Assembly (NCBI RefSeq): GCF_036226665.1
Contig: NZ_CP109007.1
Span: 4,194,501 to 4,258,500 of the forward strand
From: Streptomyces sp. NBC_00691
GTDB taxonomy: Bacteria; Actinomycetota; Actinomycetes; Streptomycetales; Streptomycetaceae
Direction of reading: 5' to 3'
DNA: 64,000 bases
Made by a program: the position numbers and the translations under genes. Under the pieces are notes generated by a model, which searched no databases, was not told the origin of the DNA, and saw only the letters and a list, made by a program, of their open reading frames with translations. Positions 24,426 to 32,801 of the stretch are shown one piece after another; within the stretch, counting starts at the first letter, position 1; every line of letters begins with the position of its first letter.

Positions 24426-25131
24426 TTCTCGGCCCTGGGCGCCGTGCCGGGGGACAGCAGGAAGGAGACCTTCTCCATGACCGGCTGGCGCTGCGTGTTC
24501 TGGAAGGCCGCGATCCGCCACCGCCCGTCGGCTTCCCGGGTGAGCGTGTACGTCTGGACCTTCGACAGCTCTCCCGGTGGACCTTCGACAGCTCTCCCGG
24601 CCGCCCGCCCGTGTACGTGTCGCCGCGGCTGGTGACGACGGCCGCGTCGGGGCCGAGGAAACGGATGCCCAGGATGGAGTCGGCCAGCTTCGTCCCCTTG
24701 ACGAAGCCGCCGAAGAGGGCTCGGTGGGCCTCGGTGATGTCGCCGCGGCCCTGGTAGTGGGTGCCGACGTAGGTCGTGTACGTGGCGTCCTGCGTGAAGA
24801 GGGCTCCGAACGCGTCGGCGTCGGCCGCACCCCACGCCGCGGCGAGCGAGGACAGCACCCCGCACACGGCGTCGCGGTCTCCCGTACCCGTGCCGGTGCC
24901 CGCCGGGGTGACGGCGGTGCACGCCGCGGCGCCGGTGACCTTGACCTCAGAGGCGGAGTCGAGCCACAGGTAGCCCCCACCGGCTGTCAGGCCGAGGGTG
25001 AGCGCGGTGGCGATCAGGGCGCGCTTGAGGGTGCGTCGACGTCGGCGGGGCGAGGCGGGAGGGGCGGACGGGGTAGCCGGGGCATCGGCTCCGTCGCGCG
25101 GGGCGGCGGCGGTGGCGAGGTCGGGGGTCAT
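24422..25131 (-). pseudogene. SgcJ/EcaC (SnoaL-like) family protein broken by a 23-bp tandem duplication
   Basis: The gene starts at ATG 25131 with GGAGAA upstream. It encodes an Arg-rich N-terminus, one membrane segment (ALIATALTLGLTAGGGYLWL) and a SnoaL-like cone domain (WGAADADAFGALFTQDATYTT). Two exact copies of a 23-bp segment at 24555-24600 then shift the frame: one frame ends in PGELSKV and the correct C-terminus (QTYTLTREADGRWRIAAFQN) resumes in another. Removing one copy restores 229 codons including the stop at 24422. The intact paralogue is the next gene upstream. In the shifted frame, reading stays open across the SDR gene. Confidence 0.88.
24555..24600 (-). repeat. Exact 23-bp tandem duplication inside the SnoaL-like gene
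   Basis: Bases 24555-24577 and 24578-24600 are identical (each begins TGGACCTTCGACAG on the plus strand). As 23 is not a multiple of 3, the second copy shifts the reading frame. Confidence 0.95.
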
Positions 25132-25189
25132 CTGGGTTCTCCGTAAGGTCGTCAGGTCGGCGAGTGGTGCGGGTGGGCGGCCGCGCACG

Positions 25190-25654
25190 TCAGTGTTCGC
25201 CGGACGGGACGAGGCCCGGGGCGAAGCGGTAGGACACGGCCTCCATCAGCGGCTTGCGCTTGGTGTTCTGGAAGGCGGCGATCCGCCACCGCCCGTCGGC
25301 CTCGCGGACGAGCGTGTACGTCTGGATCTTGGCCAGCTTCGCCGGACGCCTGCCCTTGTAGGTGTCCCCGCGCCCGTTCACCACGGCAACGCCGGGCCCG
25401 TAGAAGCGGATGTCGAGGACCTCGTCCGCCAGCCGGGTGCCCTTGAGGAAGCCGGTGAAGAGGGTGCGGTGGCTCTCCACGATGTCGCGGCGTCCCCGGT
25501 AGAAGGTGCCGACGTAGGTGATGTACGTGGCGTCCTCGGTGAACAGCTCGCCGTAGGCCTCGGCGTCGTGGCGCTCCCAGGCGGCGACGAGGCGGCGCAG
25601 CACGGCTTGGACGGAGGCGATGGACTCGGTGGTGGACGTGCTGATGGGCTGCAT
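25190..25654 (-). CDS. SgcJ/EcaC family (SnoaL-like) protein
   Basis: A 154-residue cone-fold protein of the NTF2/SnoaL superfamily, with AAWERHDAEAYGELFTEDAT near residue 24 and a TYTLVREADGRWRIAAFQNT C-terminal strand. It is an intact paralogue of the broken gene just downstream, sharing about two thirds of visible positions in the domain, but without the membrane segment. Family members are named after oxidoreductase-like proteins of enediyne clusters, yet most have unknown ligands. It is the first gene of a three-gene minus-strand set (this gene, the frameshifted paralogue, the SDR), divergent from a MarR gene with a strong operator between. Confidence 0.88.
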   Translation of the reverse strand: MQPISTSTTESIASVQAVLRRLVAAWERHDAEAYGELFTEDATYITYVGTFYRGRRDIVESHRTLFTGFLKGTRLADEVLDIRFYGPGVAVVNGRGDTYKGRRPAKLAKIQTYTLVREADGRWRIAAFQNTKRKPLMEAVSYRFAPGLVPSGEH

Positions 25655-25682
25655 GACGGACCACTCCCCAATTGGCTAGACT

Positions 25683-25727
25683 CATGCAGATACTGACTGT
25701 ACTCAGTATCTGCATGCGTGCAGATAT
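25683..25727. promoter_or_regulatory. MarR operator between divergent genes
   Basis: A perfect inverted repeat with 14-bp arms (CATGCAGATACTGA, 25683-25696, and its complement at 25703-25716) and a 6-base spacer. A further TGCAGATAT half-site lies at 25719-25727. It sits between the SnoaL-like start (25654) and the MarR start (25751), so it probably controls both directions. Confidence 0.82.
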
Positions 25728-25750
25728 AAAGATAGGAGGCGATCCCGAGA

Positions 25751-26254
25751 ATGGCAACAGGTGGCGGCGCGGACGCGCACACGGTCTTCCGGCAGTACCT
25801 GGACGCCGTCGGACTCCAGGGTCTGGCCAGCGCCGAGGCGGCGGGCCTGCACACGTCCGAGTGGTACGCACTCAGCCTCATCACCCTCGAGGGCGGCCTG
25901 TCCTCCGGTGAGCTCGCCCTCCGTACCGGGCTGACCACGGGCGCGACCACCCGGCTCATCGACCGACTCGAACGGGCCGGCTACGCCCGCCGGGCCGCCG
26001 ATCCGAGTGACCGGCGCCGGGTCATCGTGGAGCCGGTACCGGACGCGCTGGACCGCATCGAGGACGTGGTCGGCCCGGCTCGCCGCCACATCGCGGCGGT
26101 GATCGGCTCCTACCCACCGGAGCACCAGGCCGTGCTCTTCGACTACTTCGCCCGCGCGGCGCCCGCGTTCCGCGCGGCCACGGAGGAGATCCGCGGCGCC
26201 GCGGCGCCCCGGCGGGGCAAGCGCCGGCCGGAGAAGCCGGAGGAGACCGGCTAG
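25751..26254 (+). CDS. MarR family transcriptional regulator
   Basis: A 167-residue winged-helix repressor. The recognition helix region is TGLTTGATTRLIDRLERAGYARR and the wing has the classic DPSDRRRVIVEP. The ATG at 25751 has AGGAGG upstream. It is divergent from the SnoaL-like/SDR genes with an intervening palindrome, so autoregulation and control of those genes are likely. The N-terminus (HTVFRQYLDAVGLQG) and Arg/Lys-rich C-terminal tail are ordinary. The inducer is unknown, perhaps a phenolic or lipophilic compound. Confidence 0.93.
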   Translation: MATGGGADAHTVFRQYLDAVGLQGLASAEAAGLHTSEWYALSLITLEGGLSSGELALRTGLTTGATTRLIDRLERAGYARRAADPSDRRRVIVEPVPDALDRIEDVVGPARRHIAAVIGSYPPEHQAVLFDYFARAAPAFRAATEEIRGAAAPRRGKRRPEKPEETG

Positions 26255-26436
26255 GTCCGCCTTGGCCAACTGGTGCGAGAGGCAGGCGACTCGGGTCGGG
26301 TGCCGGTCGCCACCGTTCGTCATGCCGGAGGTCATCCGGAGGCCCCCCGAGGGGAGTCCTGAGCCCTTCGGCGGTGGCGGGGTGGAGGGTTAGGGTCGGA
26401 TGATCGTTCTTTTCTCTTCGATGTGGGGGTAGGGGC

Positions 26437-26802
26437 ATGGCGCTCTTCGGGAACGCGCACGCGATTGATCCGGCGCAGGCGCAGCAGGACTACGCGCGGC
26501 TGCTCGGGCAGGGGGAGCAGGTGCACGCCGCGTACCTGCTGATCCGCGACACCATCTTCTTCACCGACCGGCGGCTCGTGCTGGTCGACAAGCAGGGCAT
26601 CACCGGCAAGAAGGTCGAGTACCACTCGATCCCGTACAAGAGCATCACGCACTTCGCGGTCGAGACCGCCGGCACCTTCGACCTGGACGCCGAGCTGAAG
26701 ATCTGGATCTCGGGCAGCCAGCTGCCGGTCCAGAAGACCTTCACCAAGGGCGTCGACATCTACGAGGTGCAGGCGATCCTCACGCAGTTCGTCGCCCGCT
26801 AG
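26437..26802 (+). CDS. Bacterial PH-domain protein
   Basis: The 121-residue protein is a single bacterial pleckstrin-homology domain: the strands YLLIRDTIFFTDRRLVLVDKQG and KVEYHSIPYKSITHFAVETAG are typical of the family with the YvbH/Rv-type PH domain, and the C-terminal helix is IYEVQAILTQFVA. It is cytoplasmic with no membrane segment. The biological role of the family is not established. It starts with ATG at 26437 with GGGGGTAGGGGC upstream. It is monocistronic and ends at a T-rich terminator. Confidence 0.88.
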   Translation: MALFGNAHAIDPAQAQQDYARLLGQGEQVHAAYLLIRDTIFFTDRRLVLVDKQGITGKKVEYHSIPYKSITHFAVETAGTFDLDAELKIWISGSQLPVQKTFTKGVDIYEVQAILTQFVAR

Positions 26803-26811
26803 GCAGGTGTG

Positions 26812-26856
26812 AGGGGAGGGATTTCCGGGGGTATACCCGGGATTCTCTCCCCTTTT
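26812..26856 (+). terminator. Rho-independent terminator
   Basis: An imperfect stem: GGGGAGGGATTTCCGGG pairs with CCCGGGATTCTCTCCCC around GGTATA, followed by TTTT at 26853-26856. A T-run of this kind is unusual in this window. Confidence 0.7.
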
Positions 26857-26929
26857 GGGTGAACCTGTCTGATTTGCATGTCAGTTGAATATGCCTTCGG
26901 CCTAGCTTGCGAGGCGGAGGTGATGATCG

Positions 26930-27754
26930 ATGGACGCGATCGACATCGATGACTTGGTGTACGCCGCCACCGGTGCGCCCCTGCGGAGGCTCACCGCGCA
27001 CGACGGGACCCACTGGTTCCCCCTCGTGGACGTGGCGAAGCGGCTGGGATACGCGGGGAGCCGGGAGGCGTTGCGGACGGTGACGCTGCCCGGGGCGTGG
27101 CTGGCGTCCGCGCGGGAGCTCGCCGGGGGCGAGGAGTTCTCCGGCCGGGGCGGGATCCGGGCGGCGACGCGGATGGTGAGCCTGCAGGGGCTCGTCCAGC
27201 TCGTCGGGGCCTGCCGCAGACCGGAGGCCGCGCCGTTCCGGGCGTGGACGGCCGAGGTCATAGCGGCGGTCCAGCGGTACGGGGGGTACGGGCTCGAACC
27301 CTCCCCCGCGCATACCGGGTTCGTGCTGCCACCGGAGCTTGTCGACGTCCTCGTCCGGCTCGACGGGCAGTTCGACGAGCGGTCGGTCGCGTTCGCGGAG
27401 GACATCGAGTACGCGGAGCTGCTCCGCGAGACCCGGCGGAGCCTCTCAAGGGTCGCCGACTCCCTTGAGCGGCTCTCCGTGCCCCGCCAGCGCGCCGGGG
27501 CCGCCGTCGCACTCACCCCGGATCAGCTCGTCGAGTCCTGGGCCGTCACCGGGGACGTACGCACGGTCGCGAGCTGTCTCGCCCCCGGCCTGGTGCACGG
27601 CGGCGTCCGCTACCGGGCCCAGGACGTCACCCGGCGCACCGGTCTCTCCGGCGAGCGCGTCCGGGACTGCGTGCGCCTGCTGATCGAGCGCGGGTGCATG
27701 CGCGAGGTCGGCGGGCCCGACGCCGACGGGGCGCGGATCTACGTCCTGCCCTGA
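26930..27754 (+). CDS. BRO N-terminal domain protein (phage antirepressor-like)
   Basis: The 274-residue protein has a BRO-N-like region at about residues 12-115: WFPLVDVAKRLGYAGSREALRTV is the usual core, and SLQGLVQLVGACRRPEAAPFRAWTAEVIAAVQRYGGY the second conserved part. Phage antirepressors and transcription modulators carry this domain. The C-terminal part has a winged-helix-like segment (RYRAQDVTRRTGLSGERVRDCVRLLIERGCM). No phage genes are nearby, and codon use matches the chromosome, so it is likely a domesticated gene. The stop overlaps the convergent gene by 16 bases. Confidence 0.87.
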   Translation: MDAIDIDDLVYAATGAPLRRLTAHDGTHWFPLVDVAKRLGYAGSREALRTVTLPGAWLASARELAGGEEFSGRGGIRAATRMVSLQGLVQLVGACRRPEAAPFRAWTAEVIAAVQRYGGYGLEPSPAHTGFVLPPELVDVLVRLDGQFDERSVAFAEDIEYAELLRETRRSLSRVADSLERLSVPRQRAGAAVALTPDQLVESWAVTGDVRTVASCLAPGLVHGGVRYRAQDVTRRTGLSGERVRDCVRLLIERGCMREVGGPDADGARIYVLP

Positions 27755-28134
27755 GCCGGCACGACGACGACCTGGTACGCGTCCGCGTAGACGACCCGGC
27801 CCGGGTCGGCCGACTCCAGGCGGACGCAGGGCACCCCGTGGTCCCGCAGGATCCGCAGGTACGGGTCGACGCGGGCCAGTGCCTCGGTGGCCGTCGGCCG
27901 GAACCACGCGGCCGCGCCCGGGTTCAGCTCCGGGTCGTAGACCGTCGGGTCGGCCGCGGTCGGGTCGGGGAAGTGGGCGTCGTACCAGTCGTTCGAGGAG
28001 CGCCAGATCGCCCACTCCTCGGGAGTGAGCCTGCCCTCCCGGGCCAGCAGGTTGGCCAGGCCGAACACTCCGGGGTGATGGCCCCGGGGTCCCGGGGCAG
28101 GGGACTGGAAGCGGATGTGGCGGAGACTGGACAT
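27739..28134 (-). CDS. Conserved hypothetical protein
   Basis: This 131-residue protein is of a family I do not recognise. It begins MSSLRHIRFQSPAPGPRG, has an acidic middle (EEWAIWRSSNDWYDAHFPDPT) and an alpha/beta C-terminal part (DHGVPCVRLESADPGRVVYADAYQVVVVP). It has no signal or membrane segment. It converges on the BRO-N gene with a 16-base overlap and is divergent from the DUF2797 gene 25 bases away. No clear ribosome binding site precedes the ATG, so it may be leaderless. Codon use and composition support it as coding. Confidence 0.72.
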   Translation of the reverse strand: MSSLRHIRFQSPAPGPRGHHPGVFGLANLLAREGRLTPEEWAIWRSSNDWYDAHFPDPTAADPTVYDPELNPGAAAWFRPTATEALARVDPYLRILRDHGVPCVRLESADPGRVVYADAYQVVVVPAQGRT

Positions 28135-28159
28135 CCGGGGAGCATAGGGAGGCGCGGGC

Positions 28160-29029
28160 GTGGAGTGGCGGAGCCGGGGGATCACCTGGAGCGGAGGCGT
28201 GCCCGGACTGCGGTGGCAGGGCGGGAGGGTCAGCGCCCTCGCGTACGGGCGGAAGCTCGCCTTCCGGGCCGTGGGGGAGCGCCGGTGCCCGGGGGCCCGG
28301 GGCAATCCCTGCCCACTGGATGCCGTCGTGGCCGGCCGGGCCACGGGGGGCCGGTGCGCGGAGTGCGCGCGGCTCGACCGGGCCCATTCCGTCGCCGCCG
28401 ACACCTTCCTGGACGATCCGCAGCCGTACCGCGTGTATCTGGCCTGGTTCGGGCCCGGGATGACCAAGGTCGGGATCACCGCGGAGGCCCGGGGCGAGGC
28501 CCGGCTGCTCGAACAGGGCGCCGTCACGTTCAGCTGGCTCGGGCGGGGGCCGCTGATGGCCGCCCGGCGGACCGAGGAGGTGCTGCGGCAGGCGCTCGGG
28601 GTTCCCGACCGGGTGGCGTACGAGCGGAAGCGCGCCGCCCGGCACACCCTGCCGCCCGCCCCGGACCGGTCCAGGGAGGTCCGCGACCTGTACGGGCGGG
28701 CGCGGGAGGTCGGCGGCTGGACGGAGACCCTGGAGCCACTGGAGTTCGCCGCGCGCGACCACGCCGAGGCTTTCGGTGTCGACGGGCTGCCGCCGTTCGC
28801 GGGCACGGTCACGGAGCTGGTCGACGGGGGTGTCGTCAGCGGGCGGCTGCTCGCCGCGGCCGGGCCCGATCTGCACCTGCTCGACTCCGCCGGGCGCTGT
28901 CTGGCCCTCGACACCCGGCTGATGGGCGGGTGGGTGCTCCAGGGCGCCGGGGAGGGGGACGCCTTCTCCGTACCGGTGTCGGAAGCGGTGTCCGCCGTCG
29001 ACCCGAGCAGCCAGGGGGAGCTCTTCTGA
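28160..29029 (+). CDS. DUF2797 family protein
   Basis: The 289-residue protein has a cysteine cluster (CPGARGNPC then CAEC, about residues 43-76) that looks like a zinc ribbon. It is followed by YRVYLAWFGPGMTKVGITAEARGEARLLEQGAV. This segment resembles the beginning of a GIY-YIG-type fold (YxVYLA then KVGIT with an Arg later), as noted for DUF2797 proteins, though I cannot assign nuclease activity. The C-terminal half has an OB-like region with SGRLLAAAGPDLHLL. It starts with GTG at 28160, alone between divergent and distant neighbours. Confidence 0.85.
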   Translation: MEWRSRGITWSGGVPGLRWQGGRVSALAYGRKLAFRAVGERRCPGARGNPCPLDAVVAGRATGGRCAECARLDRAHSVAADTFLDDPQPYRVYLAWFGPGMTKVGITAEARGEARLLEQGAVTFSWLGRGPLMAARRTEEVLRQALGVPDRVAYERKRAARHTLPPAPDRSREVRDLYGRAREVGGWTETLEPLEFAARDHAEAFGVDGLPPFAGTVTELVDGGVVSGRLLAAAGPDLHLLDSAGRCLALDTRLMGGWVLQGAGEGDAFSVPVSEAVSAVDPSSQGELF

Positions 29030-29125
29030 GGCCCGCGACCTCTCGTGACGGCCCTTCGTAAAGTCTTGGATCCCTTTCCCCGGGCGCCGTGGACATCCCC
29101 GTGCCGGCCCGGCGAGGGTGATCAC

Positions 29126-29461
29126 ATGACTCCCAGGCTGGTGGCGGATCTCGAACCGCCCTACTACACCGCTGTGTTCACTTCGATCCGTCCCGACGCT
29201 CCCGAGGGCTACGCCGAGACGGCCGCCCGGATGAACGCGCTCGCCCAGGAGATGCCGGGCTTCCTCGGCCACGAGTCCGCCCGGACTCCCGGCGGCATCG
29301 GCATCACCGTCGCCTACTTCCGGGACCTGGAGTCGCTCGACGCCTGGCGTCTGCACGGGGAGCACCGGGCCGCCAAGGCGTACGGGCGGGAGCACTGGTA
29401 CGACAGCTTCAGCGTCCACATCGGCAAGGTCGAGCGGAGTTACAGCTTTGAGCGTGCATAG
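29126..29461 (+). CDS. Antibiotic biosynthesis monooxygenase (ABM)-like protein
   Basis: A 111-residue dimeric alpha-beta barrel of the ABM superfamily. The core strands YYTAVFTSIRPDAPEGYAET and MPGFLGHESARTPGG and the FRDLESLDAWRLHGEHRAAK helix are typical. Members include heme-degrading and quinone-forming monooxygenases, but many have unknown substrates. The ATG at 29126 is chosen because AGGGTG lies upstream and the conserved strand begins 13 residues later. It overlaps the amidohydrolase gene by 14 bases, so the two are probably co-translated. Confidence 0.88.
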   Translation: MTPRLVADLEPPYYTAVFTSIRPDAPEGYAETAARMNALAQEMPGFLGHESARTPGGIGITVAYFRDLESLDAWRLHGEHRAAKAYGREHWYDSFSVHIGKVERSYSFERA

Positions 29462-30413
29462 TGAGAACGGCGCGAGCGACGCCGACGGCCGAGGAAGCGA
29501 CGCCGACGGCGGAGGAAGCGACGTGGACGGCGAGGGACGCGAGAGCGAGGACATCCGGGCGCTCGTCGAGCGGCTCGGGATTCCCGGGCTCGTCGACGTC
29601 CACACCCACTTCATGCCGCAGAACGTCCTCGACAAGGTCTGGGCCTACTTCGACGCCGTCGGTCCGCTGACCGGGACGGAGTGGCCCATCACCTACCGCG
29701 AGGAGGAGGAGCGCCGGCTCGCCCTCCTGCGGGGCTTCGGAGCGGTCGCGTTCACCGCGATGCTCTATCCGCACAAGCCCGGGATGGGCGCCTGGCTGAA
29801 CTCCTGGGCCGCCGACTTCGCCGCCCGTACTCCCGACTGTCTGCACACGGCGACCTTCTTCCCCGAGCCGGGCGTCGAGCGGTACGTCCCTGAGGCGCTC
29901 GACGCGGGGGCGCGGGTCTTCAAGGTGCACCTCCAGGTCGGCGGCTTCGACCCGACCGACCCGCTGCTGGACGGGGCATGGGGAGCGCTCGCCGACTCCG
30001 GCACCCCCGTGGTGGTGCACTGCGGCTCCGGGCCCACGCCGGGCGCCTTCACCGGGCCGGGGCCCATGGGGCGGCTGCTCGCCCGCCACCCCGGGCTCCG
30101 GGTGATCGTCGCTCATATGGGGATGCCCGAGTACGGCGACTTCCTCGACCTCGTCCAGCGGTACGAGGGCGTCCATCTCGACACCACCATGGCCTTCACC
30201 GACTTCAGTGAGAGGCTCGCGCCCTTCCCCCGGGCGGAGCTCACGCGGCTGGTGGACGTCGGTGACCGGATCCTCCTCGGCTCCGACTTCCCGAACATCC
30301 CGTACCCCTACGTGCACCAGCTCCAGGCCCTCGAACGCCTCGGGCTCGGGGACGACTGGCTCCGGGGGGTCCTGTACGAGAACGGCGCCGCGTTGTTTCA
30401 CGTGAAACCCTGA
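29448..30413 (+). CDS. Amidohydrolase family protein (ACMSD-like TIM barrel)
   Basis: The 321-residue metal-dependent hydrolase or decarboxylase shows the amidohydrolase_2 signatures: DVHTHFMP at about residue 48 (metal-binding His pair), PVVVHCGSG near 188, VIVAHMGMPEYGDF near 220 and LLGSDFPNIPYP near 278 (catalytic Asp). The start is a TTG at 29448 inside the previous gene with GGAG 8 bases upstream; a GTG at 29454 is also possible. Its first 30 residues are a disordered Asp/Gly/Ser repeat made by three 21-bp tandem copies, which is odd for this family. The substrate is unknown. Confidence 0.88.
   Translation: MSVHSENGASDADGRGSDADGGGSDVDGEGRESEDIRALVERLGIPGLVDVHTHFMPQNVLDKVWAYFDAVGPLTGTEWPITYREEEERRLALLRGFGAVAFTAMLYPHKPGMGAWLNSWAADFAARTPDCLHTATFFPEPGVERYVPEALDAGARVFKVHLQVGGFDPTDPLLDGAWGALADSGTPVVVHCGSGPTPGAFTGPGPMGRLLARHPGLRVIVAHMGMPEYGDFLDLVQRYEGVHLDTTMAFTDFSERLAPFPRAELTRLVDVGDRILLGSDFPNIPYPYVHQLQALERLGLGDDWLRGVLYENGAALFHVKP
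29475..29537 (+). repeat. Three 21-bp tandem copies in the amidohydrolase N-terminus
   Basis: Units at 29475, 29496 and 29517 start AGCGACGCCGACGGC with slight divergence in the third. In frame they encode SDADG-type heptapeptides. Confidence 0.85.
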
Positions 30414-30491
30414 GAGCCCCGGCGCCCCTTTCTCAGGGAATTCACAGGAAAGGGAAAGAGGCCTCTCAGCGGCGGCCGACAGCGTGGGTCC

Positions 30492-31235
30492 ATGACCGTC
30501 ACCACACGCCGTACCGGCACCCGCGCCGACATGCTCCGTGCCGACGGCACCGCTGTCCGTGTCCTCGTCGTCGACGACGAGGCCTCGCTCGCCGAGCTGC
30601 TCTCCATGGCCCTGCGGTACGAGGGCTGGCAGGTGCGCAGTGCCGGGGACGGGGCCGCCGCACTGCGCTCCGCGCGTGAGTTCCGGCCCGACGCCGTCAT
30701 CCTCGACATCATGCTGCCCGATGTCGACGGGCTGAGCCTGCTCGGCCGGATCCGGCGCGAACTGCCCGACGTACCGGTGCTGTTCCTGACGGCGAAGGAC
30801 GCCGTCGAGGACCGCATCGCCGGGCTCACCGCCGGCGGCGACGACTACGTCACCAAGCCGTTCAGCCTGGAGGAGGTCGTGGCCCGGCTGCGCGGCCTCA
30901 TCCGCAGGTCCGGGGCGGCCTTCGCACGCAGCGAGTCGCTGCTCGTCGTCGGGGACCTCACCCTCGACGAGGACAGCCACGAGGTCACCCGGGGCGGGGA
31001 CTCGATCCACCTCACGGCGACCGAGTTCGAGCTGCTGCGCTATCTGATGCGCAATCCGCGGCGGGTGCTCAGCAAGGCGCAGATCCTCGACCGGGTCTGG
31101 TCCTACGACTTCGGCGGCCAGGCCAATGTCGTCGAGCTCTACATCTCGTACCTGCGGCGGAAGATCGACGTGGGGCGCGCCCCGATGATCCACACCCGGC
31201 GCGGGGCCGGCTACCTCATCAAGCCGGGGGAGTAG
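30492..31235 (+). CDS. OmpR/PhoB-family response regulator
   Basis: This 247-residue two-component regulator has a receiver domain (about 22-135) with VLVVDDE acidic pair, phospho-acceptor Asp in VILDIMLPDVDG and the conserved Lys in YVTKPFS. A winged-helix DNA-binding domain follows (about 150-245) with GDLTLDEDSHEVTR and RRGAGYLI. It starts with ATG at 30492 and is six bases from the sensor kinase GTG. The operon continues into two glycosyltransferases, so the system probably controls a cell-envelope glycan modification. The 20-residue N-terminal extension is unremarkable. Confidence 0.96.
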   Translation: MTVTTRRTGTRADMLRADGTAVRVLVVDDEASLAELLSMALRYEGWQVRSAGDGAAALRSAREFRPDAVILDIMLPDVDGLSLLGRIRRELPDVPVLFLTAKDAVEDRIAGLTAGGDDYVTKPFSLEEVVARLRGLIRRSGAAFARSESLLVVGDLTLDEDSHEVTRGGDSIHLTATEFELLRYLMRNPRRVLSKAQILDRVWSYDFGGQANVVELYISYLRRKIDVGRAPMIHTRRGAGYLIKPGE

Positions 31236-31241
31236 CGACTC

Positions 31242-32801
31242 GTGGGGCGAGATGCAGGGCAGCGGTCACGGTCTCCGCGGACACGGGGGCCATGGTCGCT
31301 GCGGACCCGTCTCGTCGTCTCGGCCGTCGCGCTGATCGCGGTCGTCGCGGCCGTGATCGGCGCGGTCACGACGATCGCGTTCCGCTCGTACCTGTACGAC
31401 CGGGCCGACGAGGAGGTCCGCGCCGTCTCCCACTGGGCCGCGGGCCCGCCGACCGCCCGGCCCGAACCAGACCGGGGCGGCGGGGACCCGCTCCGGTTCG
31501 TCGTGGGACCGGGCACGAAGACGGGCACGCTCGGCGCGGTCCTCACGGACGGCGAGGTGACGGTGGCCGGCTACTCGGCGGAGGCCGAGGACAGCGGGGT
31601 GTACGGCCCGCCGGAGCGGATCGAACCGCTCGACGACGCCCAGCGGGCCGCGCTCGCCGCCGTCCCGCGCGACGGCGAGCCGCACACCGTCGACCTGCCC
31701 GGCGGTCTCGGCAGCTACCGGGTCGCGTACGCGGAGGGGAGCAAAGGCACCTTCCTCACCGGCATACCGCTCAGCGAGGTCGAGAACGCCCTCTCCACCC
31801 TGATCCTCGTCGAGCTGAGCGTCACCGGCGCCGGCCTCGTCGCGGCCTCCCTCGCCGGAACCGTCCTCGTCGGGGTGGCCCTGCGGCCCCTTCGACGGGT
31901 GGCCGTGACAGCACGGCAGGTCGCCCGGCTGCCCCTGCACAGCGGGGAGGTGGCGCTCCATCAGCGGGTGCCGGAGACGGAGGCCGACCCCCGGACGGAG
32001 GTCGGACAGGTCGGCGCGGCCATCAACCGGATGCTCGACCACGTCCACTCGGCGCTCGACGCCAGGCAGCAGAGCGAGACCCGCGTCCGGCAGTTCGTCG
32101 CCGACGCCAGCCACGAACTCCGCACCCCGCTCGCCTCGATCCGGGGATACGCGGAGCTGACCCGGCGCGGCGGCGAGGAGTGCGGGCCCGACACCCGGCA
32201 CGCCCTCGGCCGCATCGAGTCCGAGGCGACCCGCATGACGGGCCTCGTGGAGGACCTGCTGCTGCTCGCCAGGCTCGATACCGGACGCCCTCTCTCGTAC
32301 GAGCCCACCGACCTCGTCCCCCTGGTCGTGGACGCCGTGAGCGACGCCCGTGCCGCCGGGGCCGACCACCACTGGTGCCTCGAACTGCCCGAGGACGGTG
32401 CCAGTCCCGTACGGGCGGACGGCGCCCGGCTCCAGCAGGTCCTCGTCAACCTCCTCGCCAACGCCCGGACGCACACCCCGCCCGGGACCACGGTCACCGC
32501 GCGGGTCCGTACCGAACCCGGCGCGGTGACCGTCCGGATCGAGGACGACGGACCCGGCATCCCCGCCGCGCTCCTGCCCGCCGTCTTCGAGCGGTTCGCA
32601 CGCGGCGACGCCTCCCGCTCCCGCAACGCCGGATCGACCGGCCTCGGGCTCGCCATCGTCCGGGCGGTCGTCGTCGCCCACGGCGGTGACGTGACCGTCG
32701 AGAGCGTCCCCGGACGGACCGTCTTCACCGTCCGGCTGCCCGCCGCCCACCCGGCGGAAGCCCACTCACAGGCAGGCCACAGGCTGATCACACAGCCGTG
32801 A
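31242..32801 (+). CDS. Sensor histidine kinase
   Basis: The 519-residue membrane kinase has an N-terminal helix (about 25-48), an extracytoplasmic sensor of about 130 residues, a second helix near 185-208, a HAMP region, HisKA with SHELRTPLASIRGY (His about 288), N-box LLANARTHTPPGT, G1 DDGPGIP and G2 GLGLAIVRAVVVAHGG. All catalytic boxes are intact. It pairs with the adjacent response regulator. Its stop overlaps the glycosyltransferase start by GTGA. The sensed signal is unknown. Confidence 0.96.
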   Translation: MGRDAGQRSRSPRTRGPWSLRTRLVVSAVALIAVVAAVIGAVTTIAFRSYLYDRADEEVRAVSHWAAGPPTARPEPDRGGGDPLRFVVGPGTKTGTLGAVLTDGEVTVAGYSAEAEDSGVYGPPERIEPLDDAQRAALAAVPRDGEPHTVDLPGGLGSYRVAYAEGSKGTFLTGIPLSEVENALSTLILVELSVTGAGLVAASLAGTVLVGVALRPLRRVAVTARQVARLPLHSGEVALHQRVPETEADPRTEVGQVGAAINRMLDHVHSALDARQQSETRVRQFVADASHELRTPLASIRGYAELTRRGGEECGPDTRHALGRIESEATRMTGLVEDLLLLARLDTGRPLSYEPTDLVPLVVDAVSDARAAGADHHWCLELPEDGASPVRADGARLQQVLVNLLANARTHTPPGTTVTARVRTEPGAVTVRIEDDGPGIPAALLPAVFERFARGDASRSRNAGSTGLGLAIVRAVVVAHGGDVTVESVPGRTVFTVRLPAAHPAEAHSQAGHRLITQP

